From Actinernus sp. WN-2022 (taxonomy: Eukaryota > Cnidaria > Anthozoa > Actiniaria > Actinernidae): a stretch of DNA of 64,000 nt. Shown here piece after piece: positions 33,176-46,215 of this stretch (positions within the stretch are counted from its first letter, which is position 1; each line of letters begins with the position of its first letter). Location of the stretch: NCBI GenBank assembly GCA_030867875.1, contig JAOWCC010001634.1:133697593-133761592 (forward strand), in the 5' to 3' direction. The translations under genes and the position numbers were made by a program. Below the pieces are notes generated by a model. That model did not search any database. It was not told the origin of the DNA and was given only the letters and a program-made list of their open reading frames with translations.

Positions 33176-33748
33176 TTGTTTTATTATTCAGTAATTGGGC
33201 ATCCAAAATGCTCGCAATTTCCTCCTCTGAACGCTCAGAGCATTTACTTTGCGGTAATCGTTTTCTCTGGACTGAGTACCAAATACATGTATAAGTTTAG
33301 ATTTCGAAATGGATATTTTTAATTAGTAATATAGTTTCCTATCATTCAAATAGTGAATCACGGATCACGAATAGAAAAATATCATTTAATCGAATCACGA
33401 CAATAAGCAAGTAACGTATCATCGAATTTCCGTTTTAAGCGCGAATAAGATCGTAGATAAGCCTCGGAGAGTTTCAAAATACAAAATAGTGACAAGAAAA
33501 AACGTTTTTGTAAATCGGGAAAGTATTGTCTTTAGTTGCCGTCAGTTTCGGAGTATTTGGACGTCTCGGGGGGAAATCACGTGAAATAGGATGTAAAATC
33601 TCGAATATCGGATGTTTATTTGGCTTCTTCACGCGTCACGCGAAATCCGTTAGCACGGATCACGAAGACTAATTTTTAAAAATCACGCGTCACGGAAAAT
33701 AAAAAAGCCCGGTCACGATATATACATTTGGTTACAAATTGCACTCCT
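33176..33748. other. Intergenic, nothing recognised
   Basis: No gene or clear repeat, apart from repeated aatcacg motifs. Confidence 0.4.
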
Positions 33749-33865
33749 GGGCCGGTTCCTGAAAGCCCGATTAGCGCTAATCCTGGATTAACTCAACAAA
33801 ACATATTAGTTGTCATGGTAATTAACTCTGGGTTAGCGCTAATCGGGCTTTCAGGAACCCGGGCC
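33749..33865. mobile_element. 117-bp palindromic MITE
   Basis: The arms CCTGAAAGCCCGATTAGCGC and their complement are almost perfect, with an outer gggcc/ggcc. Only a short loop separates them. Confidence 0.7.
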
Positions 33866-34434
33866 TGGTATGCAATTGTGCAATTTTATTATCACTCGTA
33901 TGATTTCATAATATATTGCACAACACTCGGTTATATTACCATTATAAATCAACATGTACAAAGTATATAGGTATTATAAATGTAATAGTAGGTGCGCTCT
34001 GATTGGCTGCCTTTACCCTTGTTTGTAGAAGGTTATGTCAACAAGGGCATGATTTCAAAGGAAATTGAGATTTTTGTTCAACTTTTCACATTTCAACTTC
34101 ATAAGGCCAAATAAAAAAAAATTGTGGTTCCGGTTACACTTTAAAAAAGGTATGGTCAATAGGCTCGTAGTATTTTTTTATTTTTTTATTACTTCTTGCA
34201 CCGGCTGGCTTTAAAATGTTCGCTTTGGGTTAAATGGACCATAAATTTTGATAACCAGGGAGGGGTAGGGTGAAGTTTTACTACAGTTAAAAATTTCAGC
34301 AATAAAAAAAGCTATGACGATGTCCAACAATTGTGAAACAAATTTCATTTTGCCTTTTCTCCTGGCAATGTTACCTTCCCATTCCTTTACGGTAATTATT
34401 ACCGTTTTCATTGAAGTGCGATTGTGAAAACTTA

Positions 34435-34840
34435 TACCCTGGTCCCAGAGGCTTTCGAGAACGGAGCCGCGAAGCGGCGATCAGCGAGCTGCAAAGCGGT
34501 GAGAAGGGAAGAGAGAAGAAAGCCTCTGGTAGCCCGCGACCGTTTCTCGCTATCATGTTAACGATAGGTGCTAATCAGCATCACGATCAATTAACGAGGA
34601 ACCAATAGACAATAGACAATCAGAGAACGCTATAAGGTATTAAATATTCCTCCAATCAGGAGGAAGGGACAGATCTTGTCCCTAATTCAAATCTATTGGC
34701 GCGGTACGATCAGTCAACGGTCGCGGGCTACCAGACGCTTTCTTCTCTCTTCACTTTTCACCGCTTCGCGGCTCGTTGATCGTCGCTTCGCAGCTCCGTT
34801 CTCTTCTCTCCGACGGAGGAAAGCCTCTGGGACCAGGGTA
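34435..34840. mobile_element. 406-bp inverted-repeat element
   Basis: TACCCTGGTCCCAGAGGCTT at the left is complemented at the right end. A second arm block (gcctctggtagcccgcgacc) and palindromic GCGAAGCGGCGATC segments lie inside. Confidence 0.7.
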
Positions 34841-35137
34841 GAAAGCTTCAAGTCTGATTTGGAAAATGGCTGTAACCGACCGTGAATCACACAAGTACCA
34901 CCTAGATTAATTAAGTCTAGACTTTGAAAGCTTTGTTTGAGACCAGACTCTGCGTTTGATGGGCATTTTGCAGTAACAGTCACGTGCTAATATAATACTT
35001 CATTAACGAATGAATTGAGCTCATCGCCATGGGAAAGGCGTTGCCATGGATGCTGGAGAGCAAGCTACATATATCTTCAGAACTGAGGTCAACAATCGAT
35101 TGGAGGTGGAAATAGCATTTACAAAACGATTTTGCTA

Positions 35138-35538
35138 ATACACGACTTTCATAACCTAATTTGCATAATTTGGAAGATAAATCTGTATGGTGAAACCAAT
35201 GCTACCACATGAAAGATTACATTATAACTAGTAATTGTTTTGAGTTTTGGAGCAATGTGGAAAATTGCTGTTGAGCTATAAGCATTTGTAATGCAGAAAA
35301 ATATGAAAGCGAGGCTAGAAAGGCCTCCGTTGTTTTTGTCATACAAATCTCTCTTATTTCAACTGGATGTAACTTCATTGCTTTATAAGCTGCAGCACTC
35401 TACTTTCACAAGTTCACTAATGTCAACATGCTCTTTCACATGGCAATGTTTTTATTTTCTATTCTACATGTGGATAAACTACCGAAACGGGAAATCACAT
35501 ATGCAAATTAGGAGGCGGCCATTATGAAAGTCTTGTAC
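35138..35538. mobile_element. Inverted-repeat element (about 400 bp)
   Basis: The ends acacgactttcataa ... cctaatttgcata match the complement of tatgcaaattagg ... ttatgaaagtcttgta. The right arm has about 9 extra bases. Confidence 0.5.
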
Positions 35539-36383
35539 AAAAATACCGATCTCGTACAATGCCTTTAAATAAACGAAGTCAGATATTTTTGCCATCCAGT
35601 GCAACCACGTGATTGCCAAACTGCAAAAAGTTGTTTTATTGCTCCTTTTCCTAAACGCTCAATGAAATAAGAAAATAAGTATATAGAAGTTTAAAATTTG
35701 TATAATATTAAATAGATGCTAGCAAGCACACATTTTTATGGTTCTTCATCAAAGTAGTTATAATACTACCGTTTGGATAACTAATATATAGAGAATTGAA
35801 ATATGGTATAGGTAGGGGGAGATTGCGTGAATACAGGTGCTATTTGGGAATAAATAAAGGTGCGAGTGATGTTTTGAAAGTTTTCTTTCACGACTGTCAT
35901 AGTAGAGTGCAATTTGAAAACTTTTAATTATTATATATATATAATATGGAAACTGCATTTGTTAATATTGTCTTCTGAAAAGCATAAATGACGATATGCA
36001 AAAGGTAATACACTCAATTTGACATTGATTTCGGACTCATTCTCGCTTCAAGAAAATTCACAGTTTTCAATTTTTGTAATTTGATTTCGGCGCAATGTGG
36101 CCTCAATTTATCTCTTAACTTTACTCAAAATAATCTTAGATTTCGGTCTCTAGTATATCTAGAAGACATACTCTTTTCACGGTATCTTCTGCCATTTTGA
36201 AAATGGGACGGGTCAATCTTGACGAGAATTACAGCAAATGTAATGCGGGAAATTGACCAACTTTGATCTTATTTCTCTCTCCCCCAACTCCTCAGAGAAC
36301 CGATACTAGCTCTGACATTCTTTTGGCTAAAATTCAGTCATATATACGCGATGGATCGCCAGTAAACTAAACTCTAATATAGT
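35539..36383. other. Intergenic, nothing recognised
   Basis: AT-rich sequence without a recognisable exon or element. Confidence 0.4.
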
Positions 36384-37027
36384 GCTAAACTGCAGAATAC
36401 AACGCCACTTCAGTGCCACTTAAAAAGATCACTAGAAAACTTCGCTAAATTCTTCATTATAGTTCAGGTGTATTTAGACTCGTTCTATGGATGATTTGGG
36501 GTTTACAATGGTCAGTTTTTTTTTTAAGTTTGAGGGTTAGGTTTTAGGTTTGTATGAAAATTTGAGAAAATGAATTATGAATGAGCCAAGTGGCGTTGTA
36601 TTCTGCAGTTACTCCCTCCGTTGATCGTGAATGAGCTGAGCGAGCCAAGAGTAGTCCAAGTGGGGACCGAACTCGTCTCGTACGCTATCAACGGAGGGAC
36701 TACTTGCAGTCTACCAAAATGTAAATTTCCTCAAGCAGATACTTGCTCTGCGATTTATATGTCTAAAAAGTTATACTTGGATGCGAATTCTAAACTCCAT
36801 ACAAATCACTCTTCTTGATCGAGTTGAAATCCGAGACGCAAGTAAGCAAATATAGTGATTTTAAGTTTACTCACTACTATAGTGATTTTAAAACCCTAAC
36901 CATTGTAGACCCCAAATCATTCGTAGAACGCGCCTAAATACACCTGAACTATAATTTAAAATTTAGCGAAGTTTTCAAGTGATCTTTATGAGTGGCACTG
37001 AAGTGCCGTTGTATTCTGCAATTTAGC
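36384..37027. mobile_element. 644-bp foldback element
   Basis: Arms of about 130 bp (36384-36512 and 36900-37027; gcagaatacaacgNcacttc, agttcaggtgtatttag, ggggtttacaatgg) are inverted. The 390-bp centre has its own inverted pair (actccctccgttgat / atcaacggagggact, about 36611-36701). Confidence 0.7.
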
Positions 37028-38477
37028 CGTTCAAGTATTGTTTCAACTGACGGGCCATGATTGTCTAACATCTGGTGGCCTGTCAAATAAACAGGATTTG
37101 TACAACTAAACTGGTATATTGGAGTAATGCTGTAAAATTCACGTCAAGTTTGCCCCATTTTCGAAATGGCGAAAGTACGGTCATCTATTTGCTAAATTAC
37201 CCTTTTAGCGGTTGACAATGTCCTTGTAATCATCATATCGAATGCACGTTGTAGAATGATTGTTATGCCTGCGCACATCAGTAACTTTATTTAATACTTT
37301 GGTCATTTTGTAATATATCACTTGGTTTCAGTTAAAACTCTGAAGACGTAGTGGACGACTGGTGAAATAAAGATGTCCTACTTTTATGTTGTTGCATCAT
37401 CATTTGCTCTTATCATGCGTTGGCCATGTCGAGTCCCAGGAGAATAAAAAACCTTTGTTTCACCCCGTTGAACCTCGTTCTGAAACTGCTCAGTGCGAGA
37501 CCACGTGGGAAATCAGTTGTTTTCTTGTCAATATGGCCGCCTCGTGATAAGCCGATGAGCGAATTTAGAAAATATTAAATAAAGATAACGGTTTGTACTT
37601 TCACCCACAATCCTTTGCGCACGAAAATCTTTAAATCCGTTATAAAACGCAAAAGAGAGGTGTTAAATCTAAAACAAAACGAGCCAATACAAGAGCTGTT
37701 GCCAATACATTGCCATGGAAAAGATAGAGGAATTATTCATGTTATATTGACTGTTTTAAGTTCGCAAGGGATTGTGGTCAAATGTACAGACACCATCTTT
37801 TACGGAACGGTAGCCTGCGTAGCAAGCGTTTCCGTAGGTTTTTTTGAAGCGTAGGAAGACTTTTTCGCTATTTGGCCGCGCGAAAAATGGGGCGAGACCA
37901 AAAAATGGAAGGAGGGGGGAGGGGAGGAGAGAAGAAGGTAAAACGGAACGGTGGATTGCAGGATGCCTTCACCAATATTTAAAACATCGGAGCTTTTGTA
38001 CATTAGCTCCCCTTTACCATTTATTTCTAAACTTCCAAAAGTCTGGAATAGCACGAAAACAAGTAAAGTTACCATCCTGGACCTAACATCTTGCGGTCGA
38101 ATCATGAAAGCGAGGTACAATGTGGTCTATGATATGCGCGCCTTTGGCTTGTGATATTTTCTAGCCTTCTTCCAACGTCTAGCGTGCCTTACAAATTCAA
38201 GAAAGAAATGAAAGTCTCGTTTTTTTGTTGCCGGTGTGACCGTAAAAAAACTAATCGTGGAGCCGCCGACACTTGTTACACTTTTTTCTACCTAAAGCCG
38301 GGAGTAAACGGCGTAGAACATTAACTGTTGGATCGTAAGTGGCTAAAACACTGGAAACTTTCATCCAACATTTCTGCAACAAAAAAAATTGGTCCAAAAG
38401 TCGTCCATGCCAACAACACCAATGTTTTTCCATGTTGTACAACCGCCTTAAAAATATCTAACATTCCCCCACCTACC
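37028..38477. other. Intergenic, nothing recognised
   Basis: Several 60-100-codon frames overlap around 37600-38150 in opposite strands with no recognisable domain. No gene call is supported. Confidence 0.4.
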
Positions 38478-38850
38478 TAGCTATGCAGACGTATTTTTTC
38501 ACTCATAAATTCGAAGAAAAAAGTAACGTCTGCTTACCCGAGCGCTTAATTAGTTTCCAATATGCAAACACGACGTCGGCACGTTTGTTTTATTTTTCTG
38601 CCCAATCAAAGCCATTGTTAGAATTTTAGTGAATTGGCGCGCCAGTGAACACACTCCTTTGTCAATGGTTAATGGCAAATATATGGTCTGTGCAACATTA
38701 CATAACTTTCGAGGATATGGAAGGTAAAATGTGATTGGTCCATAACACAATGAGGTGTGCATATTGGAAACTAACTAAGTGCTCGGGTAAGCAGACGTTA
38801 CTTTTTTCTTCGAATTTATGAGTGAAAAAATACGTCTACATAGCAGGCTA
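38478..38850 (+). mobile_element. MITE family A, copy 3 (complete)
   Basis: Full 373-bp element. The terminal inverted repeat includes tatgcagacgtattttttca, ttcgaagaaaaaagtaacgt and ctgcttacccgagcgcttaa, ending gcaggcta. The centre carries aattggcgcgccagtgaac. No coding capacity. Confidence 0.8.
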
Positions 38851-39124
38851 CTTAACCGAGCGCTTTAGTAGTTTCCAATATGCACACCTCATTGTATTAT
38901 GGACCAATCATATTTTACCTTCCATATCCTCGAAAGTGACGTAGTGTTACATTTAAAAGGATTCAGACAATACATTTGCCATTGACCAATCATATTGGAG
39001 AGTGTTCACTGGCGCGCCAATTCACTAAAATTCTAACAATGGCTTTAATTGGGCAGAAACATGAAACAAACGTGCTCATGTCATGCTTGCAAGCAGTGGA
39101 AAAATGCGTCTGTATAGCAGGCTA
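38851..39124 (-). mobile_element. MITE family A, copy 4 (inverted, abutting copy 3)
   Basis: A reverse-oriented copy that lacks most of the terminal repeat on its left side. It starts directly at the end of copy 3, making a tail-to-tail pair. Confidence 0.75.
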
Positions 39125-39125
39125 T

Positions 39126-39655
39126 GGCCTACCTAGATAAGATAAGATAAGATATTTATTTCAACTCGGGGGGTTGAGGCTTGTTAAACCTCTAGCAAGT
39201 ACATGCTAATTAGCCGAGACTATCTACTTACAGCTAGTACATAAATTGAAATCTTATATACAATTACATATGAGTACATTATATTAACCATAACTAGTAT
39301 TAATTACAAGTGGACTATATAAATATATATATATGTATCGGTAAAAGTTAAACCAATATGGAATTGGAAATTTTAAACTAGAAATTGAATTTAACAGAGC
39401 TGATTTGTTTTTTGAATGATTTTAAAGTAGGTAATGTGCGCAGAGCATCAGTTAAGCTATTCCAAGCTTTGGCAGCAGTGTATGAAATGGAGTGAAGCCC
39501 ATATTTAGTTGTGTTACATTTAGGTACTGTAAGTTTACGCTGGCCTCTTAAGTTCTTAATGTTGCAGCGCTCTGAGAACATAGACCTGATATACATAGGC
39601 GATTGGCCACCTAGTACATATGAGAGCAGCAATAATCTGGACAAATATCGCAACG
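39126..39655 (-). mobile_element. Non-LTR retrotransposon 3' end (RT C-terminus and GATAA tail)
   Basis: Minus-strand frame 39378-39653 reads like the C-terminus of a CR1/L2-type ORF2 (SISYTAAKAWNSLTDALRTL, then FKKQI). The 3' end at 39126-39150 is a tandem of TATCT units, typical of these elements. 5'-truncated. Confidence 0.65.
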
Positions 39656-39889
39656 GTTCATTGCGTTAATGCGCTGTTTCGACCGCCAACCACTGCGCTC
39701 ATCCCCACTTGAGGACCTTTTTGCATCCATTGATACGATACTGAAGGGCAAGATCCGCGCGTCATTGATAGATTACTAAAATTACTGTACGTTATATGCT
39801 TGATTTTTTACATTCTCCAACATTTAAGCCTCCGTCTAAGCCTCCGTCCATTTAAGCATCCGTGAACGAATAGAAAATTAGTGCTTGAG

Positions 39890-41120
39890 AAATTGTTTAT
39901 GGAAATTAGACCTTAGTTAAAAAGAAAAATAGAAGAGAGGAGCGGGTAGTAAATTATTTATATGAGAAAAAATAAAGCATGATGTTTGGAATTTGTAGAT
40001 AGAATAATTATAAATAGGTAGAATATTCAGACTGAGGAAGAGAGGTTTGGTGTGAGTAAAGTACGCGGAGAAGAGTGTGTAATAATACGCAGAACCTTTT
40101 TTGAAGTAAGACGAGAGGATCAATGCATGTGCGAAGAGTAGGTAGATGCCCAAATATTAAGGTTGCAGTAGTTGAGATTTTATAAAAAAAATGAGCATTA
40201 TATAAAGTCTTTAAAGTTTCGGAGGCCAAATATTGTCTAGATTTACAAATAACACCTATTACTTTAGAAATCGTATCATAGATTGTGTCAATATGGGGTT
40301 TACATGAAATAATTTCCTGAAAAATTGGCATTTTGTACTTCCATTAATGGTGATGTGTATATCACTGAGGTTTACTTTATTGCGCCGGGGATGAAAAAAA
40401 ATGAATTTAGTTTTGTAAGGATGAAGTGTAAGTTTATTAGCATTAAACCATTCACGATGAAACATGAACAAGTTCACAATTAACAATATCAATGAGTGAA
40501 GAAGGATCTTGGTGACTAAAGAAAATGTTAGTATCATCTGCAAAGAGGATAAATGATAGGATAGTATTATATGAAGAAATTTGGCTGTCAATTTGTACAA
40601 ATTAAATTGTTGTCTATCATAGAGATAACTAATAAACCAGGCTAAAGGAATATCATGCACGAATGCCATACAATTTACGTTTTTCGATAAGAATTCTTTG
40701 ATCAACAGTGTCAAATGCTTTTTTTTAAATCAACAAAAATACCAACCGTAAATTCATTTTCAAAGCCTTGAAATATGTGGTCAACAAGTTCGAGAACACT
40801 CCATGCAATCAATAGAATAATTTTGTCTAAAACCATATTGATGATGATTAAGAATACCGTACTTCACAAATAATTCAGTGAAGCGAGAATAGACAAGTTT
40901 TTCAATTACTTTAGAAAAGCAAGACACGATAGAGATGGGTCAAAAGTTGGAGGAATTGGTTTCATTGTCACACTTGAATATAGGGAGAATCTTGGTAATT
41001 TTAAGTTGATAAGGGAATTCACCAACAGAGAATGATAAATTACAAATGTAAGATAGAAGAGGAGCTATAGCAGATCAATAGAATGTTTAATTGGTGAAAT
41101 ACGGATACCATCATGAGTTT
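39890..41120 (-). mobile_element. Decayed non-LTR reverse transcriptase pseudogene
   Basis: Read on the minus strand across several frameshifts: FRPIS-type motif (NFxPISIVSCFSKVIEKLVY, about 40890-40960), HQYGF, VDLKKAFDTVD (about 40700-40730), WFISYLYDR, and WFNANKLTLHPYKTKFIFFH (about 40385-40450). These are RT motifs of a CR1/L2-like element. Many stops and shifts; the 5' part is missing. Confidence 0.7.
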
Positions 41121-41158
41121 TATCGACAGGAAATTAAAATCAGTCTGGAGACAAACAC

Positions 41159-41321
41159 AACAGCAGGGCTCTCCCTTCATGTAGGCACACATTAATAGCT
41201 ACCAAATTGTATCGTGTTCTATCGTATTGTGTAGTTCCTTTTATTGTTTGTATTGTGTTAATTCTATTGTATTTTGAAAGCAACACATGTGTGCCTACAT
41301 GAAAGGACCGCCCAACAGCAG
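41159..41321. mobile_element. Small inverted-repeat element
   Basis: Ends cttcatgtaggcacacat and atgtgtgcctacatgaaa are inverted, with acaacagcag-type outer bases. It lies beside the RT pseudogene. Confidence 0.5.
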
Positions 41322-42164
41322 ACTTAGGCAGCCATAACAAATACTTTAGAACAAACATTGTTCTTTTGCCGAGGTTCCTTTAAAATTTGCCGAGGTTCCT
41401 TTAAAATGCGCCCGGGTCCGTTAAAATGCGGTCAGTAAGGGGGAAATTGTATAATAGGTCCATGACCGTGTTATAAATGTGGGATGAATGAGTTTCTCAG
41501 CCAGTTACACGGCTAACACGCCGACGCGTGTTACTTCCATACTCTATTTTCCTTTTAACTTCTTCCAAAGCTTATGATTCTTATAAAGGAAAATTGATTG
41601 GCTCCAAAATACATGAATTTTGCTATAATGTTTTACATTCGAACAGCTAGTGAGCAAAACCACCAGCAAAGTGAAACACAATTCATTGAAATATATACTA
41701 TCTGATATCTGATCTGAAAGCTTCTAGACAATTAAAACACATCGGCTTAACAGGAGGCCACATTTTTTTCTGAGGCAATAAGGAAGGCACCAAAACGATT
41801 ACAGAAATGTAGGTTTTCAGATGCCATTATATTAGGATATTTTTGTTTTTACCTACAAATAGATTGTCACGGTCATGGCCTCTCTGTTGCGAATGTATTC
41901 AGTGTATTTATGTCTGCATTGATTTCTATCTAACCGACTTATTCAAACTAGAACGTATTGCTGTCCCAAATCATTAAATCCATTTTTTTTTTTTTTTATA
42001 ACAAGTATATACTGAACTAGTTGTTCCAAATTGGAGGTGAAAGCTGTCGACCGGCGGTGATCACGAAACACCATTTCGAGGTAAACGGAAGTCGACGGTA
42101 AAGTAAGTATAGTAAGCCACATCCCCATAGACAGACTGCACTTTTTATGGTATGTAATCAACTA
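41322..42164. other. Intergenic, nothing recognised
   Basis: Short ggttcctttaaaat direct repeats around 41372-41408; otherwise no recognisable feature. Confidence 0.4.
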
Positions 42165-42204
42165 AAGTCGATTGAGGTATGCTAACCGCCGTGGAAAGCG
42201 AGTA

Positions 42205-44036
42205 GCCACTTGGTACAGGCCACCAAATTCGTGCATGGATATATATTCTCACGGAATTTGAAACTTTTGTTGGCAGAACTGATTGTGGGGACAAAGAACT
42301 GTACACTGATTTTAGGCGATCTTAATTGCAACGTCTCAGCCAGTCAACCTGACAGTTCAACAAAATCGTTAAATCAAATATATGTGCTCTCTACCAGTTG
42401 GCTCAATTGATAAAGGAACCAACTAGAGTGACGGTGAGTACAAGTACCTTAATTGACCCTGTACTTACAAATAGTCCAGACAAAGTTGTCCGATCCGGTG
42501 TGCTGCGTTTCGGCATAAGCGATCACGATCACAATAACGTTTATAAACTCCTAAAAAACCTATCATCATCGAAAGCAACTGGCTTAGACAACATTCCATG
42601 CAAATTACTTAAAGTAGGCTCTGATATTATATCCGATTCGCTAACGCTTTTATTTAATACATCCATTACCCAAGGGATATTTCTTAGGGAGTGGAAACAG
42701 GCAAAAGTAAGTCCTGTGTATAAAAGTGGGACACGCTCAGACAGAAACAATTACAGGCCGATTTCCGTGATACCAGCAATAGCAAAAGTAATTGAACGCA
42801 TCATTTACGACCAGCTCTATACATATTTACAAAATAATGGCTTAATAACAAATTGTCAATCTGGTTTTCGTAATTAAGCTGCATTCAACAGTTAGCCACT
42901 GACAAATGGGCTTTGAACATAGACAATGGCTTGATTAATGCCATTATTTTCATTCGACACTGTTGACCACACAATTCTGCTACAAAAACTACAAAACTAC
43001 GGCGTGTGCCAGTCCAGTAACGCATGGTTTAAATCATATCTTAGTGGAAGAGAGCAGAAGTGTGTGGTCGACGGAATATTGTCAGACACTGAAGTCCTTT
43101 CCTGTGGCATTCCCCAGGAACTATTTTAGGGCCTTTATTGTTTTTGCTTTATATTAAAGACCTTCCAAATTGCCTAGAGTTTTCAAACACACAAATGTAT
43201 GCAGACGATACTAGTATTACAATGGCAAGTAATTCCAGCACAGAGATTGAGCTAAAGCTCAACATCGACCTCAAAAACGTTTGTGAGTGGCTCAGATCCA
43301 ATAGGTTAAGTTTAAACACGACAAAAACGGAATATCTACTATTAGGCTCACGACAAAGATCGTCGCATATGATTTGCCCAACATTACAGATTGCAGATGA
43401 AGTCGTCCCTAGAATAGCCTCGGCAAAGTCACTAGGGGTTTATATTGACGAATCACTTACTTGGGCAAGCCATGTCGAGAATATTTCAAGTAAAATCGCA
43501 GGTGCCATATCAAACAATTGTTGTCGTTCAGAGTAATATTTGGGCCTGACTAGATGCTAGTGAGGCATACGCTCATCCTTTTCAAATCTTCAAAAAACGT
43601 TTCGATTTTGTTTATCGCACTTCCTGTAGCCTACGTTGTATCCGCCTCTCTTCTGCCGGCTCGCTACACTTCCTGAACGTGTTTTAGTATTCGACGATCC
43701 GTCCTGCTTTCCAAATATGGAATATATTGACCATATATGGAATATCACAGGGAGCTCTCAGGAACGACACTTTTCTTGATAACTTGTTTGATATGGATTG
43801 GCGCGCTTAAACGGATAAAGCCCATTGTCCCAATGTCCTCCCTTGAAATTATGTATAAAACGCTTATCCAACCAAATTTGTATTACTGCAGCATCGTCTG
43901 GGATGGGCTGGGCACTGAGCTTTCGAAAAATTACAAAAAACTTCAAAATTGAGCAGCCAGAATAATTACAAATTCAAACTTCGATAATAGTGCTGGCCCT
44001 CTTCTTGAAAAATTAAAATGGGACCGACTATCTACT
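42205..44036 (+). mobile_element. Non-LTR retrotransposon, endonuclease end plus RT (pseudogene)
   Basis: Pieces read in order. The endonuclease end shows WYRPPNS (about 42213), LILGDLNCN (about 42311) and GISDHD (about 42520). RT follows at once (LSSSKATGLDNIPCKLLK, then NNYRPISVIPAIAKVIER, QSGFR), then FDTVDHTILLQKL, SYLSGREQ and the catalytic-box MYADDTSITMA (about 43198-43230), then WLRSNRLSLNTTKTEYLLLG and SLGVYIDESLTWASHV. Frameshifts occur near 42880, 43130 and 43540. The linker between endonuclease and RT is deleted. Architecture and motifs fit the CR1/L2 group. The copy is interrupted at 44037. Confidence 0.8.
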
Positions 44037-45771
44037 CATCGCCCAGAATGCCGCGACATACATCCGGGACATTTTTACGGCAAGAGCGCTAAGTTCAAAA
44101 GCTATGCAACGAGTCTTAACGCAAACAATAGAGGAAATGGCCTAGAACTCTTGAAGGGGGCTACGGGTTCGCTTATGTTTCGGAAAAGAAAAGTTGGTAG
44201 TAGGACAAAATCCACGGGTTTTTGTAGAAGAGATGTCAATTAAAAATTTGCGACTAAGAATAAATTCTTAGAGTGAATAGAAGCTTTATCGGTTTTGACT
44301 TCAAAATCGGTTATTTTTAATGTTTTTTGAGTGGACCATGAACTTCGAGGTCGATTTTCTCATCAAAGAATGACGTTATTACACCAAAATCCACGAGAAA
44401 AGTTAGTTTGGTATCTTGGGAACTAGTAGTCGTTTTTTCGTTGAAATCTGACGGCTGTTAGTTCTATCGAAATCAACATTTCTAGAACACATTTTGCAAA
44501 CAGAAATTCGCTTGCTAAATTTGAATTTTAAATATTCCCGCGAGACCTCAGTAAACTTCTAAGCTCCTCCTCCATGAACAATAGCACACATACACCTAAT
44601 TAAGCATTGAAATTGAGCTTGCAGACACAATGCAAGAAGGGAAGCGGGAAGCATTAGAAGTTTTGGTCGTAAACAATTTGGAAACAAAAGCATTACCAGA
44701 CAAAGGGCCGGAAACCCTTAGAACTTTAGGTTGTAAACAAGAAAACAAGTGTGTCCCACGAGTTGTATCGCACGAGCCTTTGTAAGTCTTGAAACTATAT
44801 GATTCAAAAGAACAACGTAGGAAAATCCAAGCGCATCAAAATTAAATAAAAAACGGATTTTTAAGGTCTTTAGCTGTAAAACAAGACGTTTCTGGTGTTT
44901 CTGTCTGCGCTTGAAGTCAAACTCCTAAAACTGTAACGTCCTCCCGTCTTCACTCCGAACCGGCTAAGTGTGAAGCCAGAGCGGCAAAACGTTTGTAGGT
45001 AAACATGACAAACTCGGAGAACAGCGTGAAAAGCGATAGCGCATCAAAATCAAATGAAGAAACGGACTTTTTTAAATCTTCAACTTTGAAATGAGACGTT
45101 CCTGGTGTTTCTGTCTGTGCCAGTAGTGAAACTCCTAAAAATGAAACCTCCCGTCTTCACTCCGAAACAGGCTAAGAGCGGAACTGTAGAATTCAAGCTA
45201 ACTCGGTAATTAAAAGTGAACACGACAACCTCGATCAGAGAAGAACGTGAAAGGCGATAGCGGATTAAAACCAAATAATCTTTATCTTTAAAATAAGACG
45301 TTTCTCGTATTTTTGTCTGCCGTAGAAGCCAAACTCTTCACTCCGAACTGGCTAAGAGCCGCACTTGTTTGAGTTCAAACTAACACGGTAACTTCTTGGC
45401 CAAGCGTCCAGAACAATTTTCTAGTGGGGACTTCATATAACGGGTGTGTGCTTCTCAAGGTTTGTGGCACAGAAGTTTCATCTATCGATATAACAAGTTT
45501 AGGATAATTACTAAATGAGCGAGGTTAGGGATATGGACATCTCCTTAACGAGCTTAGGGATTTCATTAGTCCCACACCGGTGAGTGAACGACAGTGATTG
45601 ACATGTGCTTAATGTGATGTGGGAGTATGGTATTCCCACACCGATTAGTTAGTAGCCAATCATAGTCGTGTTATTGAATAATAATTAGTATTACTCATAA
45701 TTATGCAGACCTCAGTTAAACATCACAGCCGTAAGTACATGTCGCCGAAAACAATAGCATTCTGGGCGATG
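44037..45771. mobile_element. 1.7-kb inverted-repeat element inserted in the retrotransposon
   Basis: A 15-bp exact terminal repeat CATCGCCCAGAATGC (44037-44051 and inverted at 45757-45771), then a weaker match (cgcgacatac versus cggcgacatgtac). Retrotransposon coding stops at LSTH and resumes at 45783 with LLAIEMYKV. The interior has three diverged repeats of about 200 bp (starting near 44850, 45057 and 45278; gacgtttctggtgtttctgt, cttcactccgaac). No transposase. Confidence 0.65.
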
Positions 45772-46215
45772 TCGCCGAAGTAAGCTATTGGCCATCGAAA
45801 TGTACAAAGTGTACAATAATCAAGCGCCTAAATATTTAATTAATACATTTTCTAAAGTTGTGACGCCATATAATATAAGAGGTTCGACAACAAAATTACA
45901 ATTGCCTCTCCCAAAAACAAACTATGGAAAAAAGCGTTTCGGCTACAAAGGAGCTTTTGTCTGGAATTCGTTACCTGAAGAGATACGACTTTCCAAATCA
46001 ATTACTAATTTTATAAATAAACTGAACAAATTACCCCACTGTTTCTTTGATGCCCTGTAAATTGAGCATTTTATCCTTTTATATCATCATTTTATATCAT
46101 AATATATTATATATCTAAATATTGTAATATTCTTATACACGGCTTTTATGGGAAACAGTGTTGTATTAGACTGATAGAACGACCGTGTTGAAATAAAATA
46201 TTCAATAATAATAAT
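45772..46215 (+). mobile_element. Retrotransposon 3' portion after the insertion
   Basis: Frame 45788-46060 carries the RT C-terminal segment (MYKVYNNQAPKYL, GKKRFGYKGAFVWNSLPEEI), followed by a short 3' UTR ending in (aataat)n at about 46205-46215. It continues the copy at 42205-44036. Confidence 0.7.

Noticed and set aside
37600..38154. Cluster of 65-106-codon frames on both strands
   Set aside because: They overlap in several frames with no recognisable motif; no exon structure supports a gene.
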